From assembly GCA_001429555.1 (NCBI GenBank), contig LMSR01000016.1, positions 251,384-315,383 on the forward strand: a stretch of 64,000 nt of DNA. Reading direction: 5' to 3'. Under the pieces are notes generated by a model. The model was not told the origin of the DNA and did not search any database. It saw only the letters and a list, made by a program, of their open reading frames with translations. The DNA comes from Nocardioides sp. Soil797. Lineage in GTDB: Bacteria; Actinomycetota; Actinomycetes; Propionibacteriales; Nocardioidaceae. Shown here piece after piece: positions 51,937-59,956 of this stretch (its first letter is position 1; each line of letters starts with the position of its first letter). Position numbers and translations under genes: made by a program.

Positions 51937-52781
51937 CCGACGTCCTTGCTCCACCCGCTGGGCCGGCGCGCACGCGCCGGCCCAGCGGCGGTCCCTTCCG
52001 ACTCTCCACGGCGTCGGGCATTGGACTGGGCATCGGCCTGGTCTGGTTCAGCATCCTGGTGCTGTTGCCCCTCGCCGCCGTGGTGGGTGCCGCCGCGGCC
52101 GGCGGCTGGTCGGCCTTCGCCGGCACCCTCACCGATCCGCAGACCTTCGCGGCGTTGCGCCTGACCGTCGTCGAAGCCGTGCTGGTCACCGTCGTGAACG
52201 CGGTGATCGGCACCGTCGTGGCGTGGGTGCTGGTGCGGGACGACTTCGTCGGCAAACGCCTGCTCGACGTCGTCATCGACATCCCCTTCGCGCTGCCCAC
52301 GATCGTGGCCGGCCTGGTGCTGCTCAGCCTCTACGGCCCGGACAGCCCGGTCGGGTTCAACATCGTCAACACCCGGACCGGCATCTTCCTGGCCCTGCTC
52401 TTCGTGACGCTCCCGTTCGTGGTGCGCACCGTCCAGCCGGTACTGCTCGAGATCGAGGTGGAGGCCGAGGAGGCCGCCGCGTCGCTGGGTGCCTCCCGCT
52501 TCACCACGTTCCGTCGGGTGATCCTGCCCAGCCTGGTGCCGGCGATCACGGCCGGGTCGTCGCTCGGCTTCGCCCGGGCGATCTCCGAGTTCGGCTCGCT
52601 CGTGCTGATCTCCGGCAACACGCCGTACCGGACCGAGGTGGCGTCCCTGAAGATCCTCAAGTTCCTCGAGGGTGACAACCAGGCCGGGGCCGCTGCGGTC
52701 GCCGTACTGCTCCTGCTGGTGGCGGTCGTGGTCATCGTGGGCCTCGACATCCTCTCCAGAAGGGTGGCCCGTCGTGGCTGA
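51933..52781 (+). CDS. cysT: Sulfate ABC transporter permease CysT (CysU)
   Basis: A 282-residue inner-membrane permease with six helices and the EAA loop EAAASLGASRFTTFRRVILP near residues 180-199, the contact to the ATPase. FALPTIVAGLVLLSLYGPDS and GFARAISEFGSLVLISGNTP are typical of CysT. The GTG overlaps the binding-protein stop. Codons 8-18 encode a long perfect inverted repeat (51956-51987) that may act on the mRNA. Confidence 0.92.
   Translation: MTDVLAPPAGPARTRRPSGGPFRLSTASGIGLGIGLVWFSILVLLPLAAVVGAAAAGGWSAFAGTLTDPQTFAALRLTVVEAVLVTVVNAVIGTVVAWVLVRDDFVGKRLLDVVIDIPFALPTIVAGLVLLSLYGPDSPVGFNIVNTRTGIFLALLFVTLPFVVRTVQPVLLEIEVEAEEAAASLGASRFTTFRRVILPSLVPAITAGSSLGFARAISEFGSLVLISGNTPYRTEVASLKILKFLEGDNQAGAAAVAVLLLLVAVVVIVGLDILSRRVARRG
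51956..51987 (+). promoter_or_regulatory. Perfect 15-bp inverted repeat in the cysT 5-prime coding region
   Basis: Arms 51956-51970 and 51973-51987 (CGCTGGGCCGGCGCG and its inverse) flank CA; the physical loop would be about 4 nt. It begins 20 nt after the binding-protein stop. Such a hairpin could protect the upstream message or attenuate the permease genes so that the binding protein is made in excess. Confidence 0.6.
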
Positions 52782-53625
52782 GGTCAAGGAGATCCGCCAG
52801 CACAAGAGCGCGGTGACCTACCTGTTGCGCTTCTTCGTGATCGGCTACCTCTTCGTGCTGGTGGTCTGGCCGTTGAGCGAGGTGGTCCAACGGACCTTCG
52901 CGCCGGTCGAACCGGATGCGGCCGGTGGGTTCGGTGCCTTCCTCGAGCGCCTGCAGGACCCGAGCGTGACGTATGCGTTCGGGCTGACCATCACCTGCGC
53001 CTTCTGGGCGGTGCTCATCAACACCGTGTTCGGGCTCGGCATCTCGCTGCTGCTCGTGCGCTACGACTTCCCGGGTCGGCGAATCCTCTCCGTGCTGATC
53101 GACCTGCCCATGTCGGTCTCGCCGGTGGTCGTCGGCCTGGCCCTGGTGCTTGCCTATTCGAGCGGCTCCGGCTGGTTCGGGGAGGGCCTCGAGTCGGTGG
53201 GCATCTTCATCATCGGCTCGACCCCCGGCATGGTGATGGCCACCGCGTTCGTCAGCCTCCCGCTGGTGATCCGCGAGATCATCCCGGTCCTGGAGGAGAT
53301 CGGCACCGACTCCGAGCTTGCCGCCAGCAGCCTGGGCGCCAACGCGTGGCAGACGTTCCGCCGGATCACCCTGCCCAGCATCAAGTGGGCCCTGGCGTAC
53401 GGCGTGGTGCTCAGCCTCGCCCGCAGTCTCGGCGAGTTCGGCGCGGTGAAGATCGTCAGCCCCGGCGCCGAGTTCCGCGGGGAGACCGCCACCCTCCTCA
53501 TCCAGAACCGCTACACCAACTACGACGAGTCATCCGCCTACGCAGCAGCCTTCGTGCTGGTGCTGGCCGCCGTGCTGGCCCTCGTCGTGGTCACCTTCAT
53601 CCGTCGACCGGAGGACCGCACATGA
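52774..53625 (+). CDS. cysW: Sulfate ABC transporter permease CysW
   Basis: A 283-residue permease with six helices. CysW-type segments: [40 protein letters not shown], the EAA loop [20 protein letters not shown] and [23 protein letters not shown] at 52774 overlaps the cysT stop by 8 nt and gives the usual N-terminus; the longer frame is shadow. It ends in an ATGA overlap with cysA. Confidence 0.92.
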   Translation: MAEVKEIRQHKSAVTYLLRFFVIGYLFVLVVWPLSEVVQRTFAPVEPDAAGGFGAFLERLQDPSVTYAFGLTITCAFWAVLINTVFGLGISLLLVRYDFPGRRILSVLIDLPMSVSPVVVGLALVLAYSSGSGWFGEGLESVGIFIIGSTPGMVMATAFVSLPLVIREIIPVLEEIGTDSELAASSLGANAWQTFRRITLPSIKWALAYGVVLSLARSLGEFGAVKIVSPGAEFRGETATLLIQNRYTNYDESSAYAAAFVLVLAAVLALVVVTFIRRPEDRT

Positions 53626-54602
53626 GCATCGAAATTTCCGGGATCAACAAGTCGTACGGCGACTTCGTGGCCCTGCAGGACATCAACGTCTCCCTGCCCA
53701 CGGGCCAACTGACCGCACTGCTCGGTCCCTCCGGCGGGGGAAAGTCGACCCTGCTGCGCATCATCGCAGGTCTCGACACCGCCGACTCGGGCACGATCAC
53801 CATCGAGGGCTCCGACGCCACCGCGCTCCCGCCACAGAAGCGCAACGTCGGTTTCGTGTTCCAGCACTACGCGGTCTTCAAGCACATGACGGTGGCCAAG
53901 AACGTCGCCTTCGGGCTCGAGATCCGCAAGCGTCCCAAGGCCGAGGTCACCCGACGGGTGCAGGAGCTGCTCGAGCTTGTCCACCTGGCCCAGTTCTCGC
54001 ACCGGTTGCCCTCTCAGCTCTCCGGAGGTCAACGACAACGGTTGGCCCTCGCCCGGGCGCTGGCCGTCGAACCGACGGTGCTTCTGCTCGACGAACCGTT
54101 CGGCGCCCTGGATGCCCAGGTGCGCAAGGAGCTGCGCGACTGGCTGCGACGCCTGCACGACGAGGTGAACGTGACCACCGTGTTCGTCACCCACGACCAG
54201 GAGGAGGCCCTCGAGGTCGCCGACGAGATCGTTGTCATCAACCAGGGCCGGGTCGAGCAGATCGGCACCCCCGACCAGCTCTATGACGAACCGGCCAACG
54301 ACTTCGTGATGGGCTTCCTCGGTGAGGTCACCACGCTCGGCGGCAAGCTGATCCGCCCGCACGACGTGGAGATCACGGTGATGCCGCAGCACGATGACGC
54401 CATCCAGGGCGTCGTGTCCCGATCGCTGCGCGTGGGGTTCGAGGCGCGGGTGCATGTGCTCACCGACGACGGCGAGGAGGTCAGCGTCGTCCTGACCCGT
54501 TCGCATGCCCGCCACCTCGGGCTCGAGGCCGGCCAGGCGGTGTGGGTGCGCCCGGAACCGGGGGCGCTGGCGGTTCCGTCGCTGAGGGCGGTCACCGCCT
54601 GA
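53622..54602 (+). CDS. cysA: Sulfate ABC transporter ATP-binding protein
   Basis: A 326-residue ATPase: Walker [10 protein letters not shown] (residues 35-43), Q-loop [11 protein letters not shown], signature [15 protein letters not shown] near residue 133, Walker [14 protein letters not shown] and the H-loop FVTHDQEEA. The C-terminal TOBE-like domain is short ([12 protein letters not shown] then about 60 residues), so it is slightly smaller than enterobacterial CysA. Last gene of the sbp-cysT-cysW-cysA operon. Confidence 0.93.
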   Translation: MSIEISGINKSYGDFVALQDINVSLPTGQLTALLGPSGGGKSTLLRIIAGLDTADSGTITIEGSDATALPPQKRNVGFVFQHYAVFKHMTVAKNVAFGLEIRKRPKAEVTRRVQELLELVHLAQFSHRLPSQLSGGQRQRLALARALAVEPTVLLLDEPFGALDAQVRKELRDWLRRLHDEVNVTTVFVTHDQEEALEVADEIVVINQGRVEQIGTPDQLYDEPANDFVMGFLGEVTTLGGKLIRPHDVEITVMPQHDDAIQGVVSRSLRVGFEARVHVLTDDGEEVSVVLTRSHARHLGLEAGQAVWVRPEPGALAVPSLRAVTA

Positions 54603-54617
54603 ACGCTCACCCGGCGA

Positions 54618-55094
54618 TCAGGGAGCCAGTGACTCCGCGCGCTGCCTGAGTGCCTCGGCGTGACGGCGGAACCCTTCAGCCACCCGGCCGGGTCCGGCCT
54701 GCTTCACCATCGGCCCGGTGAACTCCTCGACCGTGTCGTACGTCGTGGGGCCGCCGGGCGCCTGGGTGAGTCGCTGGAAGCGAGTTCCCCGGATCAGGCC
54801 CAGCTTGGCCGGCCAGCCTTCGAACACGTAGGCCAAGGTCGCCCTCGTGACCCCCTCGGCATCCGTCACCGGCGGCTCGAGCATGCTGATCCGCTCCGGT
54901 GAGCGCGTGCCCTTGCCGTTGCGCCAGCGCACGTGGAGCACGATCGGCTCACCGACGCGCGGCTCAGCGCAGTCCGCACGGACGACGAACGGGTTCCACT
55001 CGGCGTACGACTCGGTGTCGATCATGATCGACCAGACCAGGTCGAGAGGGGCGTCGATGTCGATCGAGGCTGCGGGATCCATGTGGCTGATCAT
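54618..55094 (-). CDS. SRPBCC-domain protein
   Basis: A 158-residue protein of the START/Bet v 1-like SRPBCC superfamily: IDIDAPLDLVWSIMIDTESYAEWNPF at the N-terminus (truncated here to APLDLVWSIMIDTESYAEW) with the conserved W-N-P turn, beta strands and a long C-terminal helix (VAEGFRRHAEALRQRAES). Such proteins bind hydrophobic ligands; no ligand is inferred. Start at 55094; an inner ATG at 55082 is possible. Convergent with cysA, 15 nt apart. Confidence 0.8.
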   Translation of the reverse strand: MISHMDPAASIDIDAPLDLVWSIMIDTESYAEWNPFVVRADCAEPRVGEPIVLHVRWRNGKGTRSPERISMLEPPVTDAEGVTRATLAYVFEGWPAKLGLIRGTRFQRLTQAPGGPTTYDTVEEFTGPMVKQAGPGRVAEGFRRHAEALRQRAESLAP

Positions 55095-55183
55095 GCCCTG
55101 TCGCGGTCGTCGGCCGGTGCACGTGTGTCACCGCGGGGACGGACTCCGTTCGAAGAATTGATGCGCCCCGGTGGATTGGCGGA

Positions 55184-55198
55184 TACCCCAATGGGGTA
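55184..55198. promoter_or_regulatory. TACCCCA-A-TGGGGTA palindrome
   Basis: Perfect 7-bp arms around one base, 43 nt upstream of the secreted protein gene. Sites of the form TACCCC-N3-GGGGTA resemble operators of the CsoR/FrmR metal and formaldehyde sensors; no such regulator is in the window. Confidence 0.35.
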
Positions 55199-55241
55199 GG
55201 AAGTGCTCGCATTCCCCCGAGCCTGAAAGGCACCCACAGAA

Positions 55242-55841
55242 ATGATCCGCAAGAGCCTCACCTCGGTCGCCGCCACCGGCGCCCTGGCCCTCGGCCTCGT
55301 CCTCGGCACCTCCACCACGGCGGACGCCGCGGTCAAGGGCAAGGACCTTCCGAGCAAGAGCAACATCGTCAGCGCGTTCCCGAGCCTCAAGGGCGGCCAG
55401 TTCGCCGCGGGCACGGCCAAGAAGGCCGGCATCCCCGCCAAGAAGTGCGGCACGAACAAGGCGGTGACCGTGAAGTCGGGTCGCACCCTCGCCGGTGCCA
55501 GCGCCTCCGGGCAGTCGGTCGTCACCGGCGTCTTCGAGTTCAAGTCGACGTCCGCGGCCAAGGGCGCGATGGCGAAGTACAAGAAGTACGTGAAGAAGTG
55601 CAAGACCTTCACGGTCAGCGGTCTCACGGTGAAGCTGTCGAAGGACAAGGCGCCCAAGGTCGGCCAGGATCGCCTGGCGATGACCGCGGTCACCAACTAC
55701 GGCGGGTCCAACGGCTACGCCTCGTCGGTGATCATCCGCTCCGGCAAGCGCGTCGCGACCGTCGGCGCCAGCGACCTCTCCAAGGTCTCCAAGAAGAAGC
55801 TCAACAAGCTGGCCAAGGTTGCTGCCAAGAAGATGAAGTGA
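55242..55841 (+). CDS. Secreted lysine-rich protein of unknown function
   Basis: A 199-residue exported protein: signal peptide with cleavage at about TADAA (residue 29), then a compact domain with two cysteines (KKCGTNKAVTV and KKCKTFTV, probably a disulfide) and the pattern GVFEFKSTSAAKGAMAKYKK followed by SGLTVKLSKDK. This resembles the extracellular sensor-type domain of actinobacterial lipoproteins and PknH-like kinases, but I cannot assign it. The C-terminus is very lysine-rich. AAAGG precedes the ATG. Confidence 0.8.
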   Translation: MIRKSLTSVAATGALALGLVLGTSTTADAAVKGKDLPSKSNIVSAFPSLKGGQFAAGTAKKAGIPAKKCGTNKAVTVKSGRTLAGASASGQSVVTGVFEFKSTSAAKGAMAKYKKYVKKCKTFTVSGLTVKLSKDKAPKVGQDRLAMTAVTNYGGSNGYASSVIIRSGKRVATVGASDLSKVSKKKLNKLAKVAAKKMK

Positions 55842-55850
55842 CGCGTTGAC

Positions 55851-55892
55851 CTGGCCGGCACGCACCGCTCGGGAGGAATGCGTGCTGGCCGG
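55851..55892. terminator. Hairpin between convergent genes
   Basis: Arms 55851-55863 and 55880-55892 pair at 11 of 13 positions (GGC-ACGC cores). It follows the secreted protein gene and precedes the yajQ stop on the other strand. Confidence 0.55.
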
Positions 55893-55916
55893 GTGCGCGG
55901 CGTGGACGAACGAGGT

Positions 55917-56408
55917 TCAGCGGTAGTTGGTGAACTGCACCGCGAACTCGTAGTCCTGTGCCTTCACCAGCTGCTGCACGGCCTGCAGGTCGTCACGCTT
56001 CTTCGATGACACCCGGAGCTCGTCGCCCTGGATCTGTGCCTTCACACCCTTGGGACCCTCGTCGCGAATCAGCTTGGAGATCTTCTTCGCGTCCTCGGAG
56101 GTGATGCCCTCCTTGAGCGTGATCGAGATCTTCGAGACCTGGCCCGACTGGCGCGGCTCACTGGCGTCGAGGATCTTCAGCGACTGGTTGCGCTTGACCA
56201 GCTTGCCCTGGAAGACGTCGAGCACCGCGCTGGCCCGGTCGTCGGCGGAGGCGGTGATCTCGATCGCCTCGTCACCCTGCCACTCGATGCTGGCTCCGGT
56301 GCCCTTGAAGTCGTACCGGGTGGCGATCTCCCGGGCGGCCTGCCCGAGGGCGTTGTCGACCTCTTGGCGGTCGATCTTGCTGACGATGTCGAATGACGAG
56401 TCGGCCAT
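55917..56408 (-). CDS. yajQ: YajQ family cyclic-di-GMP/nucleotide-binding protein
   Basis: A 163-residue cytosolic protein with two ferredoxin-like halves. Family sequence: [20 protein letters not shown] at the start, [25 protein letters not shown] and the end [20 protein letters not shown] then QFTNYR. YajQ proteins bind nucleotides and some bind c-di-GMP. ATG at 56408 with GGAGA upstream is used; GTG 56411 adds one residue. It is divergent from the tRNA-Tyr gene. Confidence 0.93.
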   Translation of the reverse strand: MADSSFDIVSKIDRQEVDNALGQAAREIATRYDFKGTGASIEWQGDEAIEITASADDRASAVLDVFQGKLVKRNQSLKILDASEPRQSGQVSKISITLKEGITSEDAKKISKLIRDEGPKGVKAQIQGDELRVSSKKRDDLQAVQQLVKAQDYEFAVQFTNYR

Positions 56409-56476
56409 CACTTCTCCTCTGCTGGCCAGCGACCGTGAGGGCCGGTGGCGTTTTTCGTCTGGGGCTGGGGCTGCGC

Positions 56477-56482
56477 TATTCT
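56477..56482 (+). promoter_or_regulatory. Probable -10 box TATTCT of the tRNA-Tyr gene
   Basis: TATTCT lies about 38 nt upstream of the mature tRNA 5-prime end, a sensible leader length; TTTTCG around 56454 may be the -35. Confidence 0.4.
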
Positions 56483-56520
56483 TTCGTCTGCTGTCGCCCG
56501 GGCCAAGTCTGGGACAGCAT

Positions 56521-56601
56521 GGCAGATTGCCCGAGCGGCCAATGGGAGCGGACTGTAAATCCGTCGCGAAAGCTTCGAAGGTTCGAATCCTTCATCTGCC
56601 A
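56521..56601 (+). tRNA. tRNA-Tyr (GTA anticodon)
   Basis: The acceptor stem pairs GGCAGAT (56521-56527) with ATCTGCC (56594-56600); A at 56601 is the discriminator and CCA is not encoded. The anticodon loop CTGTAAA places GTA at 56555-56557. A long class II variable arm (about 56564-56576) and the T-arm GAAGG-TTCGAAT-CCTTC are visible. The sequence is very close to other actinobacterial tRNA-Tyr. Confidence 0.96.
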
Positions 56602-56607
56602 CAGCAG

Positions 56608-56649
56608 GAACGGCTCGTGCCCAGCGGAGACGCTGGTCACGAGCCGTTC
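56608..56649. terminator. Long hairpin terminator after tRNA-Tyr
   Basis: GAACGGCTCGTG (56608-56619) pairs with CACGAGCCGTTC (56638-56649), and CCAGCG/CGCTGG extends the stem inward around GAGA. TTCATTT follows. It lies directly before the stop of the convergent minus-strand gene and so can serve both. Confidence 0.85.
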
Positions 56650-56650
56650 T

Positions 56651-56977
56651 TCATTTCGGATCCGGGCCGGTCCGCGGGCCGGCGTCGCGCCGTTGCTGGA
56701 GCCGCTCCCGGGCCTCCGGCAGGAAGGCCAGGCAAGGTGCGTCGACGTCGGGGTGCTTCTCGCGCAGGTGGAAGATCCACCGGTCGGTGGCGGCCATGAA
56801 GCCGTTGTCGTCGCCGGATCGGTGGGTCGACCAGGCGCGGTGACCCTTCGCAGTGCATTCGGTGCAGGAGATCTTGTAGACGAACTGCTGGTCGTCATCG
56901 AGGTCGATCTTCACCCGGGCCAGAGGGCCGGCCTGGGCCGCAGCCCTCTTCTCCCGAGCTGTCCGGCTCGCTGTCAT
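56651..56977 (-). CDS. Conserved hypothetical protein with CxxC motif
   Basis: A 108-residue soluble protein. An N-terminal basic helix (SRTAREKRAAAQAG) is followed by FVYKISCTECTAKGHRAWST, with one CxxC that may bind metal, then DRWIFHLREKHPDVDAPC with a further cysteine and histidines. The spacing recalls a small zinc-binding fold, unproven. ATG at 56977 with GAAGG upstream; the longer open frame is shadow of the next gene's region. No known function. Confidence 0.65.
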   Translation of the reverse strand: MTASRTAREKRAAAQAGPLARVKIDLDDDQQFVYKISCTECTAKGHRAWSTHRSGDDNGFMAATDRWIFHLREKHPDVDAPCLAFLPEARERLQQRRDAGPRTGPDPK

Positions 56978-57006
56978 GTGCACACCTTCTCGTCGAGGAC
57001 ACAGCG

Positions 57007-59859
57007 TTACACGCGGGAGGCGTCGGCTGGCTGGCGGATGGCCAACGAGTCGAGGCGCCGGCGGTCGACGGGCGAGGCACGCCGATCGAGACGGGCGGTG
57101 AGCACGCTGGTCGCCTGCCGGGCGTCCCCGGCGTTGACCAGGCACAGCAGCATGGTCTCCTCGATCACGTCCCGCTGCGCTGCCGAGCCGCCCACCTTCA
57201 CCAACACAGGAAGTACGTCGGCCAGCAGCGTGGCTGCCTCCGCCCACCGTGCCTCGACGGCGGCGAGCATGGCGTCGCAGACGGTCGCCACGATGGTGCG
57301 CACCGTGTTGTCGCGCGAGCGGCGGCAGTGGACGCCGAGCTCGCCGAGGCGTTGGCTGTCGCCTGCAGCAGCCAGCGCGATCGCCGAGTGCAGCGCCACG
57401 AACGGGGTCTGAGGCGCGCCCAGGAGAGTGCGGTCGAGTGCCTCCAGCACCGGTTCCACGGGCGGCGGTGCGGCCTCGCCGGTGAAGGCGCCGCCGGCCC
57501 GCTCGGGCAGGCCGGAGGCGACGGCGGCGTCCCAGTCGGTGGTGGTCACCCGCCAACGCCAGAGCAACGAGGCCGCGTCGATCAGGGACCGGACGCCGCA
57601 CACGGTGGGCGGCGCGAGCTGGGAGTAGTAGCGCCGGCGTACCGCCTCGGTGTCACCCAGGGCCAGCTCGTGCAGGGCCGCATGCCACGAGAAGTGGGCG
57701 CCGTGGCTGGCCGATCGGCCGCTCTCGGTGACCCAGTGATCGAGCCAGACCCGGCCGGTCTCGTGCTGTCCGGTCTCGTAGAGCACGTGCGTCTGGGCGT
57801 GGACGGCGTGGCCCGAGGACGGCTCGCAGGACAGGGCGCTCTCGGCCAGCAGGCCGGCCTCGTCGAAGCGGGACTGGTCCTGTCGGGTGAAGGCGAGAAG
57901 GGAGATGTACCACCAGTGGTCGCCGTACGCCGGGGCGAGGCCGTCGACCAGGTCCCAGGCCTCCTGCTGCACGTCGGTGACGCCCGAGAAGGCGATCGTC
58001 GGCACCGCCGCCGAAACGGCCAGGACATCGCGCGGGTGCTCACTGATGTGGGCCATCAGCGCCTGTGCCCCGGTCCGGCGTACGTCCTTGACCCGCAGGC
58101 CGACGACGTCGACCAGGCTGCGTTCGCGGTCGTCCCCACGCTTGCGCACGGCACGGCGCGCGGCGTCGAGTGAGGCCTTCACGTCCGCGTCGGCACCGGC
58201 CTCGTGGCCGAGCATGGCGAGCGCGGCATGGGCCAGGGCGAAGTCGGGGTCGAGCTGCGAGGCCTCGCGGATCAGTTCCTCGCCGCCCGACTGCACCTTC
58301 ATCACCCGCTCGAGGCCCGCGTTGTAGACCGCGGCCGCTTCTGCGGTGGTCGACAGGGGCAGGCCGAGGGGGTCGCGCGGACGCGCGACGGGGTGGTGGC
58401 CGCTGACCAGGCGGCCGTCGGCGAGGCGTCGGGGGAGCGGGGCCACGGTGTCGAGGACGGCGGTCGCCACGGCCAGCGCCTGGGTCCGGATCTCGGGAAT
58501 GGCGGTCGACTCCCAGAGCTCGCCGCGACGCAGCGCCCCGAGCGTCCACAGCGGGGCGTCGGCGTTGCCCGATGCGTCGACGATGCGGCCGTGCTCGGTG
58601 CGCACGCCCATCCCGGCGGTCGCGGCGACGGCCAGGGCGCCACCTCCTCGGGGGCGCAGCAGGTCGTCGAGCAGCGGGTTGCCGAGCAGGCGGATGTCGG
58701 CCTGCGGTCCGGTGCAGTTGACCACCCAGCCGACCTCGACGAACCGTTCCTCGTCGCCGTCGCGGATGCCGACGCGCAGCCCGCCGTCGGGAAGCGGCTC
58801 GGCGGAGGTGATGCGGCCGGTGCCCAGCCGAAGCCTGCCGTCCGCGCGGAGCACGTCGAGGTGGGCGGCGCTGGACGGCGGCATGCGGTGCCGCATCACG
58901 TTCCACGCGCCCGCGTCGTCGGCCAGGAACTCCTCGCGCTCACTCTCGCTGAGCCGCTCCCACAGGGCGGAGATGCGGAAACGGAGACCGTCCATCGCGG
59001 GGCGCCAGTCGCCGGCGGTGCGGGTGACCTCCTCGAGGTGCTGGGCGACGTCGCGACGTAGTTCGGTGAGGGTGCCACCCCAGTCGGAGATGTCGGGAAT
59101 CGCGGCCAGCTGCAGCTCGGGGGCGTGCGCCTCGGGGAGCCGCCCGTGCCGGGAGACGGCGTGCAGCACCCGGTCGTCACGGTTGCCCGGACCGGTCAGC
59201 GAGAGGGCGACGTCGACCATGGTCAGGCCGGCGCCGACCAGGAGTACGTCGGCCGGCCCGGACCGCGCCCGGCGTACGACGTCAAGGGCTCCCGGTGACC
59301 AGGGGTCGGGCACGAAGAACGCCGAGTCCACCAGGGATTCGGGGGCCCACGCGTGCCCGGCCGCGGGCAGGCCGGTGGCGACGACGACGGCGTCCGCGGG
59401 CAGCTCGCAACCGTCCTCGGTGATCAGCGCGGCTCCCGTGGCGGTGCGGCGAATCCCGGCGGCGGGCTTGCGGACGTGACGCAGCGTGGTCTCGCCGAGA
59501 GAACTGCGGACCGCCTCGCTGAGGGTGTCGTCGAGGTAGCGGCCGAACTGCTTGCGAGGAGCGAACGTGTAGGCCGGCTGCTGGGCGTCGGGGTCGTCGC
59601 GGTGCCGCCAGGCAACGAAGTGGCCGGGGTCCTCGGGCAGGGCGCTCATCCCCGAGGCTGGCACGTTGAGCAGGTGGTGGTCGTGGGTGGTCCCGAAAGC
59701 CACCCCGCGGCCCCACCGGTCGACGGGGTCGACGAGCACGATGTCGATCGCGGCCGAGCGACGGTTGGCGCTGCGCACGAGGTGCAGCGCGACGAGAGAG
59801 CCGGCGGCGCCGCCCCCGGCGATCACCACGGTCGGTCGGTGTCGTCGCGATGCTGCCAT
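57007..59859 (-). CDS. FAD/NAD(P)-binding protein fused to a TPR (TTC38-like) domain
   Basis: A 950-residue two-part protein. Residues 1 to about 510 are a FAD/NAD(P)-binding domain of the YdhS-like group: VVIAGGGAAGSLVALHLVRS (residues 11-30), WGRGVAFGTTHDHHLLNVPA, a second dinucleotide motif VLLVGAGLTMVDVALSL and VVNCTGPQADIR. Residues from about 515 resemble tetratricopeptide protein 38 (TTC38): VYNAGLERVMKVQSGGEELI, LDPDFALAHAALAMLGHEAG, then repeated helical hairpins to the end. ATG at 59859 follows GAGGAG. The fusion suggests a flavoenzyme with a protein-docking or co-catalytic helical domain; substrate unknown. Confidence 0.83.
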   Translation of the reverse strand: MAASRRHRPTVVIAGGGAAGSLVALHLVRSANRRSAAIDIVLVDPVDRWGRGVAFGTTHDHHLLNVPASGMSALPEDPGHFVAWRHRDDPDAQQPAYTFAPRKQFGRYLDDTLSEAVRSSLGETTLRHVRKPAAGIRRTATGAALITEDGCELPADAVVVATGLPAAGHAWAPESLVDSAFFVPDPWSPGALDVVRRARSGPADVLLVGAGLTMVDVALSLTGPGNRDDRVLHAVSRHGRLPEAHAPELQLAAIPDISDWGGTLTELRRDVAQHLEEVTRTAGDWRPAMDGLRFRISALWERLSESEREEFLADDAGAWNVMRHRMPPSSAAHLDVLRADGRLRLGTGRITSAEPLPDGGLRVGIRDGDEERFVEVGWVVNCTGPQADIRLLGNPLLDDLLRPRGGGALAVAATAGMGVRTEHGRIVDASGNADAPLWTLGALRRGELWESTAIPEIRTQALAVATAVLDTVAPLPRRLADGRLVSGHHPVARPRDPLGLPLSTTAEAAAVYNAGLERVMKVQSGGEELIREASQLDPDFALAHAALAMLGHEAGADADVKASLDAARRAVRKRGDDRERSLVDVVGLRVKDVRRTGAQALMAHISEHPRDVLAVSAAVPTIAFSGVTDVQQEAWDLVDGLAPAYGDHWWYISLLAFTRQDQSRFDEAGLLAESALSCEPSSGHAVHAQTHVLYETGQHETGRVWLDHWVTESGRSASHGAHFSWHAALHELALGDTEAVRRRYYSQLAPPTVCGVRSLIDAASLLWRWRVTTTDWDAAVASGLPERAGGAFTGEAAPPPVEPVLEALDRTLLGAPQTPFVALHSAIALAAAGDSQRLGELGVHCRRSRDNTVRTIVATVCDAMLAAVEARWAEAATLLADVLPVLVKVGGSAAQRDVIEETMLLCLVNAGDARQATSVLTARLDRRASPVDRRRLDSLAIRQPADASRV

Positions 59860-59865
59860 TTCCAC

Positions 59866-59930
59866 TCCTCAGTCAGATTAAATCCACTATTTCTATCTAC
59901 ATTAGTGTGTTTGGTTCTCCGAGGCGGTAT
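59866..59930. promoter_or_regulatory. AT-rich divergent promoter region
   Basis: The gap between the FAD-TPR gene and the MFS gene is strikingly AT-rich (about 59876-59912, with TTAAATCC, TATTTCTATC and ACATTAGTG), the only such stretch nearby. It probably carries the minus-strand promoter (TAATGT or TAGATA as -10 candidates). No palindrome is evident. Confidence 0.4.
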
Positions 59931-59956
59931 TCCGGACGGGACCCGCGGGGTGGACG

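Noticed and set aside
57007..59859. Part of a siderophore or natural-product cluster
   Set aside because: YdhS-like FAD proteins occur in such clusters, but the neighbours are tRNA, yajQ, an MFS permease and a phosphodiesterase, with no synthetase or ligase genes.
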